Source: a virus
Virus record (IMG/VR): IMGVR_UViG_3300043775_002158
Location: 1-64,000 of that record
Direction: 5' to 3' (one strand)
DNA: 64,000 bases
The notes under the pieces were generated by a model. That model searched no databases. It was not told the origin of the DNA and saw nothing but the letters and a program-made list of their open reading frames with translations. Positions 59,284 to 64,000 of the stretch are shown piece by piece. Position 1 is the stretch's first letter. Each line of letters starts with the position of its first letter. The position numbers and the translations under genes are program-made.

Positions 59284-60107
59284 AAAAATTTTTATTAATC
59301 GTCGGTTTAATTTTAATTTTAACGTTATTTGTTTCAATAATGTTAAACGCTCAAGTAAGTTCTTGGAGAAATAATTCACAACAAAGAACAACCGCACCAA
59401 GAATTCAACCATCAACTCCACAAAGAAATGACGTTAGTCGATGGAGAACACAAACAGAACCAATTAGACCAGGTCAACCTATTCCAAATAGACCTTTAGT
59501 GAGAAGATGGAGAGGTGGGGGTGTAAATCCATATGGATTAATGTGGGGAAATTGGGGGTGGTATCAACCATACCCATATATTTGGTACGATGATTATGGA
59601 TGGAGACATAGAAGTGTAGTTCGTGTTTATGAAAATGGAAAAAGAGATACTGTTAAAAAGGAAACATATTATACTTTAGGTATTGGACATACAAATAACA
59701 ATCAAGCTTCTTTTTGGGGTGCTGTAGGTGGTAATAAAGGATACTTTATTGTTGATTACGTTATGACCTATGAAATTGATCGCAACCAATATTTTCCAAA
59801 TGGTAAAATTAATGAAGTTGATTTTCCGTTAAGTAAAAATGACTTTTTAAAAGAGGGTACATTATATCTTGGTGGAGGTAAGAGATTCGGTAAATTAGGT
59901 GTCCATGGAATGGTTGGATTTGGAAATGAAATTATTAGATACCAAGGTAAAGATGATTTAGGTGGTATTTCATTTCCTAAATCAAATTCAAATTTTACAA
60001 CATTTAAATTTGGTATTATAAGAGATTTCAAATTCTTCACATTAAAGTTAGATAGAGACCCAATAAGAAATTACAATCAAATATCAATTGGATTGAATAA
60101 TAAGTAA
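59280..60107 (+). CDS. Exported Arg/Trp-rich barrel-like protein (275 aa)
   Basis: Signal peptide ends LNAQ (about 25). A Gln/Pro/Arg stretch with W-R repeats (SSWRNNSQQR, SRWRTQTEP, RRWRGGG) and a Tyr/Trp-rich loop (WYQPYPYIWYDDYGW) cover about 27-115. The C-terminal half looks like a beta-barrel (YYTLGIGHTNNN, GTLYLGGGKRFG, FFTLKLDRDP, QISIGLNNK). It is probably an envelope protein. The start overlaps the PspC stop. Confidence 0.6.
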   Translation: MKKFLLIVGLILILTLFVSIMLNAQVSSWRNNSQQRTTAPRIQPSTPQRNDVSRWRTQTEPIRPGQPIPNRPLVRRWRGGGVNPYGLMWGNWGWYQPYPYIWYDDYGWRHRSVVRVYENGKRDTVKKETYYTLGIGHTNNNQASFWGAVGGNKGYFIVDYVMTYEIDRNQYFPNGKINEVDFPLSKNDFLKEGTLYLGGGKRFGKLGVHGMVGFGNEIIRYQGKDDLGGISFPKSNSNFTTFKFGIIRDFKFFTLKLDRDPIRNYNQISIGLNNK

Positions 60108-61555
60108 TGAAAAAAAATCTAATTGTTTTATTAATTTTATGTTTCATAGGTTTTAAATCATATGGACAAACATTTACACAAACATTTATTGATAAATGTA
60201 CAGGTGAAGTTAAAGTTGCAACAACAACTTATATAAGTGGTAATGCATTTGTATCTTTTTATAATCAAAGTAAAACATTCACACCTTTAGAAGTCCAAAC
60301 AGGACAATTACAATTATGGTTACAAACAACTTACGCAACATATAACTCGATGGCCTGTCCAACAAATCAGGTAGTTCAACAAACAATACAAAATACAGTT
60401 ACACAGGCGGCGGCAACCGCAGCAAGTAATGCAGCATCTTCGGCGGCAAGTAATGCGGCATCTTCAGCTGCAAGTAATGCGGCAAGTTCATCGGCATCAA
60501 CTGCGGCGAGTTCGTCGGCATCAACTGCTGCGAGTTCGTCGGCATCAAGTAGTTCCGCCGCAACATCAAGTTCAAGTACAACAACATCATCTAGTAGTTC
60601 ATCTTCATCTAGTAGTTCATCTTCATCTAGTAGTTCATCTTCATCTTCTGAATCAAAGACTGAGAGTAGTTCTTCATCATCGGAATCAAAATCTGAAACA
60701 AAGAGTGAATCAAAATCTGAAAGTAAATCAGAAGAAAAAAAATCAGAAAGTAAATCAGAAGAAAAAAAAGAAGAGAAAAAGTCAGAGGAAAAGAAAGAGG
60801 AAAAGAAAGAGGAAAAGAAAGAGGAAAAGAAAGAGGAGAAGAAGAAGGAAGAAAAAAAAGATAAAAAGGAAGATAAGAAAGAAAAAAAGAAAGGAGGAGT
60901 ATTAAATCCGATGTTAATTGCCTCAGATTATACTGTTGCTCAAAATGCGGATAAAAGTTTTGGTTCTATGTTAGGGTTGGGTTGGAGTAAATCATCATTA
61001 ATGGGTGACGAATCTTTTTCAGCAAATGCAATTATATGGAGTAACCTAAAACAATTTGCGTTAGGTGGTGGATATACCAAAATGGACTTTAGTGGTGGTA
61101 AATTAAATGCCATACATTCTTATGGTGTAACAACCGCATATTTGAATGGTAATTATATGGGTTTACTTGGTTATACTTACATTAAACCACATCCTAAATT
61201 TGGAACTTACGGATACAATATAGGTGTTGTAAATTTATTCATTAAAGATGAAAAAGGTAAATTTAATTATAGTGTTGTAAGTTCAGCTGTTGCATTTTGG
61301 ACTAAACCATATTCATATTCAAAGAAACTTTCAATATCACCTCAATTATTTGTTATGTCTTCACCATTATCTTATAATACAGTTACGGGAGTAAGTATGG
61401 TTAATAGACACGCAGGATATTTGGTTGGAGGTTCGTTTGATTATAAATTAAGTAAAAGATTTGGGTTTACTTTTAATTATAGAATGAACGGATCAACTCA
61501 ACCATATAGTCCTATTTTACATAACTTCTTGATTGGTAGTAGAATGACATTATAA
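60107..61555 (+). CDS. Exported Ala/Ser- and Glu/Lys-repeat protein with C-terminal barrel (482 aa)
   Basis: Signal peptide ends SYGQ (about 21). A globular N-part (22-100) leads to low complexity: Ala/Ser repeats (about 104-150), a long poly-Ser run (about 160-182), Ser/Glu/Lys and then Glu/Lys repeats to about 263. The C-terminal 210 residues alternate aromatic strands (GSMLGLGWSKSSLMG, MGLLGYTYIKPHPKFGTYGY, SPQLFVMSS, GFTFNYRMNG) and end LIGSRMTL, as in outer-membrane barrels; part of it resembles the 54130 protein. The charged stretch could form a long single helix linking a head to the barrel. Confidence 0.7.
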   Translation: MKKNLIVLLILCFIGFKSYGQTFTQTFIDKCTGEVKVATTTYISGNAFVSFYNQSKTFTPLEVQTGQLQLWLQTTYATYNSMACPTNQVVQQTIQNTVTQAAATAASNAASSAASNAASSAASNAASSSASTAASSSASTAASSSASSSSAATSSSSTTTSSSSSSSSSSSSSSSSSSSSSESKTESSSSSSESKSETKSESKSESKSEEKKSESKSEEKKEEKKSEEKKEEKKEEKKEEKKEEKKKEEKKDKKEDKKEKKKGGVLNPMLIASDYTVAQNADKSFGSMLGLGWSKSSLMGDESFSANAIIWSNLKQFALGGGYTKMDFSGGKLNAIHSYGVTTAYLNGNYMGLLGYTYIKPHPKFGTYGYNIGVVNLFIKDEKGKFNYSVVSSAVAFWTKPYSYSKKLSISPQLFVMSSPLSYNTVTGVSMVNRHAGYLVGGSFDYKLSKRFGFTFNYRMNGSTQPYSPILHNFLIGSRMTL

Positions 61556-61585
61556 AAAAATCCCCGAAGTATAAACCACGGGGAT
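61552..61585. terminator. Bidirectional terminator between convergent blocks
   Basis: ATCCCCG pairs with CGGGGAT (61560-61585). Leftward, seven T follow, closing the 61643 gene; rightward it lies three bases after the 60107 stop. Confidence 0.85.
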
Positions 61586-61642
61586 ATGACAAAAAATAAA
61601 TGTACCTCTCTCCTGATACAATATAAATTTATTAAAGTTTTT

Positions 61643-61981
61643 TTATAAAGTCAATTCTTTATGAAGATTTAATACCTGACTACAAATTTCATAATCTTCG
61701 TTTTCTTCAAAGTAAGGTAATATGTCTCTTTTTAAAACAATCGTTTCACTACGATGAAATTCAAATTCAGTATTCCAATCCGCATCTTTAAACTTAGCTG
61801 AAAGTTTTAAAACTAAAGATTTTTTTCTTGTATTTTTAAACTCTTCAAAAATTTCAATTATTGATTTATAAATGTCTTCTTTGTTTGGTTCATAAAAACT
61901 TTTCCAATCCTTATATACTCCATTGATTATCAATTCTTTATAAGGTTTTTTTCTTCTTTTTGGTTGGTCCAAATTTTCCAT
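61643..61981 (-). CDS. Hypothetical protein (112 aa)
   Basis: A soluble protein with a basic start (KRRKKPYKEL), a KSFYEPNKEDIY helix and a strand stretch (LVLKLSAKF). It shows the codon use of the other phage genes. I cannot name a family. Last gene of the leftward RNA-repair set. Confidence 0.65.
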   Translation of the reverse strand: MENLDQPKRRKKPYKELIINGVYKDWKSFYEPNKEDIYKSIIEIFEEFKNTRKKSLVLKLSAKFKDADWNTEFEFHRSETIVLKRDILPYFEENEDYEICSQVLNLHKELTL

Positions 61982-62046
61982 GTAAGTAAGTGTTTAGTTT
62001 GTTTAGTAATTATGTAAAAGTAATGATTTTTTTGAATAACCAAAAA

Positions 62047-62535
62047 TTATTCGTCACCAATTGTACGATCCCATTTTGCTTTACGTTCTTCGGGGGATAA
62101 CATGTGTATTTCACTAATAGTGTGGTTAATTTGAACTCTTACACAAGTTTGGGGTAATTTACAATTCATCAAATAATTATTAATATAACCCATCATATTT
62201 GCCGCACCAATAGGGTTTGCTGAATGTACATATATCTGAGGTAATGGTATTTTTTCATTCATACTTTCACTAACCAAATAACGGCAACAATCCATACCTG
62301 TCCTTTCATTAATGTTGTTGTAATCCAACATATAATTATTTTTTACATTTGTATAATACTCAACCATCGCACCTTCACCTAAATCATGATCTAAGGATAT
62401 TAATTCAAATGTACCTAATCCATGTAATTTTATTTGTGCAACAAATTCGTCATAGTTTCTTACAACAATCCAATCTTCATCTACGGGAGTTCTTATATCG
62501 TCAAGGTATAATCTTAATCTTTTATTAATTTTCAT
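62047..62535 (-). CDS. Cyclic-phosphate processing receiver-like (cREC) protein
   Basis: A 162-residue protein beginning with RLYLDDIRTP (8-17) and with ELISLDHDLGEG (about 44-55): the two acid strands of the receiver-derived cREC domain proposed to process cyclic phosphate ends, which is repeatedly found next to RNA ligases in phages. Here its ATG overlaps the RNA ligase gene by 11 bases. Later QIYVHSANPIGAANM matches the family's end. Confidence 0.82.
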   Translation of the reverse strand: MKINKRLRLYLDDIRTPVDEDWIVVRNYDEFVAQIKLHGLGTFELISLDHDLGEGAMVEYYTNVKNNYMLDYNNINERTGMDCCRYLVSESMNEKIPLPQIYVHSANPIGAANMMGYINNYLMNCKLPQTCVRVQINHTISEIHMLSPEERKAKWDRTIGDE

Positions 62536-63595
62536 CTTTTTTAAATGGTTTTGAATATTTTGGCTTAATTAATTTCCAAATTATTTCGTCTACTTTCGAA
62601 TTATTATTATCCCACATTGCAAACATTATTGGATGTAAAACTTTTTGTTGTTTCATTACAAATTCCGCAAATTCTTTTTTGGATGGTTCGGGGTCTCTAT
62701 CACCAAATTTTCCATACCTAAAACCATCGTGTAATTTTCCTGCGGTCTCTCTTAATTGAAAACATGAATACCTTAAATCACTAATTGTTTTTTTAACCCA
62801 ATCATTAAATTCATCTGGAACTTTTTCAAGTAGTTCATCAAATGGTTTATTATCTTTTAGATATTCCCATATATCTTGATTAGATATGTTTGTTAAAATT
62901 TTATGAAGACGTTTATATTCTTCACCTTTGATTTTCATACGAAAACCATTCTTAAATTTAATTACATATCCTTCTCTATCTTTACTTATTTCTTCTTTAA
63001 GTAAATCATACGATTCACCCCAAGTCTTGTATGTCATAACAACTTCAAATCCAGAATCTTGTGTCCAAAACAAACTACTATCAGGTATTTCTTCACCTGT
63101 TTCTGTATGAATGGCACCAAGAACAACTAATTTTTCTTCACCTTTATAATCAACAACAATTCTATTTTCAGGATAAATTATTTCAAACAAATATGTGTTA
63201 TCTTTTCTCCACGATCCAATATCGTGTCTATCAAGAATTTCTTTTCCTTTGATAGCTTGTGGTGAGGTAAATGACCCACGAGTTGCCATTATCCATTCAC
63301 CTTCATAATTAAAAAGAATACCTAATGAACCATCCATCTTTTCGTAAACAACATAATCTTCATTAGGAATATCTTCTGGTTTATGTTCTTCGTAATTAAA
63401 AAATTTCTTAAATGGTCTTGCAACAATGTCACCTTTTGAATTGATAACCAACCCACGACATTGTAAAGTAATATCATCCCACAATCTTTCGTATTGAACT
63501 TTTGGTGAATAGTTCCATATAGTCAAATCTTTCGTAGGATGTGTTTGTTTGTGTAACAAACCATCATTATAATATTTTTCTAATATGTCTAACAT
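62525..63595 (-). CDS. RNA ligase, T4 Rnl1-type
   Basis: A 356-residue protein. CRGLVIN (46-52) followed by R-P-F-K-K-F-F-N-Y-E (60-69) and YEKMDGSLG (84-92), with K86 as the nucleotidyl-lysine, match the Rnl1 family. Later YLFEIIYPENRIVV, EGYVIKFKNGFRMKIK supply motifs IIIa, IV and V. It joins RNA ends using ATP and would repair cleaved tRNAs. With the cREC protein and the kinase behind it, it forms an RNA-repair operon. Confidence 0.9.
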   Translation of the reverse strand: MLDILEKYYNDGLLHKQTHPTKDLTIWNYSPKVQYERLWDDITLQCRGLVINSKGDIVARPFKKFFNYEEHKPEDIPNEDYVVYEKMDGSLGILFNYEGEWIMATRGSFTSPQAIKGKEILDRHDIGSWRKDNTYLFEIIYPENRIVVDYKGEEKLVVLGAIHTETGEEIPDSSLFWTQDSGFEVVMTYKTWGESYDLLKEEISKDREGYVIKFKNGFRMKIKGEEYKRLHKILTNISNQDIWEYLKDNKPFDELLEKVPDEFNDWVKKTISDLRYSCFQLRETAGKLHDGFRYGKFGDRDPEPSKKEFAEFVMKQQKVLHPIMFAMWDNNNSKVDEIIWKLIKPKYSKPFKKDEN

Positions 63596-63598
63596 AAA

Positions 63599-63841
63599 TT
63601 AGTTTAATCTTTTGTGGAAACCGATGTTGTAGGTATGTTTTAACCAATTGAGTGACAAATATATACCACATATTTTGTTTTTCCAAATAGAAACGTGAGC
63701 ATCGGGAAAACAAGTTTCAAAATAAAAATAAATAAAAGGTAAAGGATATAATGACCATTGGTTTTTTTGTAAGTTAGCGTGGAATTTCATCTTTGGTTTT
63801 GGATTTACGGACTCAAAAAACGAAATAATAAATTCACTCAT
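63599..63841 (-). CDS. Small hypothetical phage protein (80 aa)
   Basis: An 80-residue aromatic-rich protein (WSLYPLPFIYFYFETC, SLNWLKHTYNIGFH). It follows the kinase gene with the overlap TAATG and precedes the RNA ligase by three bases, so it is in the RNA-repair operon. No family recognised. Confidence 0.6.
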   Translation of the reverse strand: MSEFIISFFESVNPKPKMKFHANLQKNQWSLYPLPFIYFYFETCFPDAHVSIWKNKICGIYLSLNWLKHTYNIGFHKRLN

Positions 63842-64000
63842 TAAAGTTTAATTTGAAATCTATTTTTCATTTGTTGAAGTTTATCTTCGGGAACTCCATG
63901 AACATTTTCATTCCCGTGTCTATTTTCAACAATTACAGTATGAACTCTGTAATTATATCTTTCTGCCATTTTAAAATACTCATCCATTTCCCATTCTTGA
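63841..64000 (-). CDS. P-loop kinase C-terminus (polynucleotide kinase-like), partial
   Basis: Only the last about 52 codons are inside the window. YNYRVHTVIVENRHGNENVHG then VPEDKLQQMKNRF is the usual end of phage P-loop kinases of the polynucleotide kinase/AAA_33 type, in which HGVP and the following helix are conserved. Its position in front of the RNA ligase and cREC genes agrees with RNA 5'-end repair. The P-loop itself lies outside. Confidence 0.7.
   Translation of the reverse strand, partial: QEWEMDEYFKMAERYNYRVHTVIVENRHGNENVHGVPEDKLQQMKNRFQIKL

Noticed and set aside
60405-60900. CRISPR array
   Set aside because: The repeats are in-frame codon repeats of Ser, Glu and Lys without unique spacers; no array was seen elsewhere in the window.
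60429-60905. 158-codon Arg/His/Gln-rich frame and an antisense Leu/Pro/Met frame
   Set aside because: Both are other-frame readings of the Ser and Glu/Lys repeats of the 60107 gene.

Overview
The window looks like about 64 kb of a large, AT-rich tailed-phage genome of the T4-like kind infecting a member of the Bacteroidota. The host assignment rests on two things. Several promoters have the Bacteroidota form TTTG/TTTTG, about 19 nt, TAnnTTTG. The exported proteins carry Bacteroidota-style signal peptides ending in FAQ, FGQ or NAQ and lipoproteins with a GC lipobox. The phage assignment rests on an RNA ligase with a cyclic-phosphate receiver domain, a phage-type tmRNA and tRNA cluster, a GH19 endolysin, small zinc-ribbon and Nmad-like proteins, and a large set of proteins with a common N-terminal leader that resembles the T4 capsid-targeting sequence. 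No head, portal, terminase, tail-sheath or replication gene is visible.

Layout. (1) 1-1744: a leftward cluster of small early-type genes, then two non-coding stretches (721-1186 and 1745-2151) with repeats and a G-quadruplex-type C/G tract where coding direction changes. (2) 2152-41677: mostly rightward. About twenty genes begin either with MK..(I/L)(T/S)E.QLK...(I/L/V)xE-Q or with a short MKLxD(I/L)(I/L)xE leader, most of them just behind the box TATTTATA. Cargo domains behind the leader include GIY-YIG and Vsr-like nucleases, a GH73 glucosaminidase, peptidoglycan-binding domains, ADP-ribosyltransferase-like proteins, a membrane-segment protein and three divergent members of a WC/CI domain family. 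Interspersed are an endolysin, a PfkB/HldE-like kinase with an HldD-like epimerase, a secreted nuclease, zincins, and a glycan cluster (30211-35723: four glycosyltransferases, an FkbM methyltransferase and UDP-galactopyranose mutase). (3) 41680-48606: an RNA-rich zone. It holds a small late-type RNA, a tmRNA, a roughly 950-nt structured non-coding RNA with its own promoter and terminator (a GOLLD/ROOL-type candidate), and a tRNA cluster (Glu, Ser, Asp, Met-CAU, Asn, Thr) with unusual structured spacers. A metallophosphoesterase, a glycosyltransferase, a methyltransferase-like protein and a radical SAM enzyme lie between them. (4) 48670-61555: a rightward block of envelope-directed proteins: signal-peptide proteins with C-type lectin, dockerin and cohesin-like modules, outer-membrane barrel candidates, two lipoproteins resembling type IX sorting domains, membrane proteins that could be holins or spanins, a class 3 lipase, FeoA and PspC proteins, and a poly-Ser/Glu-Lys barrel protein. 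(5) 61643-64000: leftward RNA-repair genes (RNA ligase, cREC protein, the end of a P-loop kinase).

How it may fit together (inference): a T4-type prohead protease encoded elsewhere would trim the leaders of the packaged cargo, which would enter the host with the DNA. The RNA zone and RNA-repair genes would maintain translation. The glycan and envelope blocks would remodel the virion or host surface and help lysis. Two promoter classes are visible: host-type (early genes, stable RNAs) and the TATTTATA box lying so close to start codons that mRNAs may be nearly leaderless.
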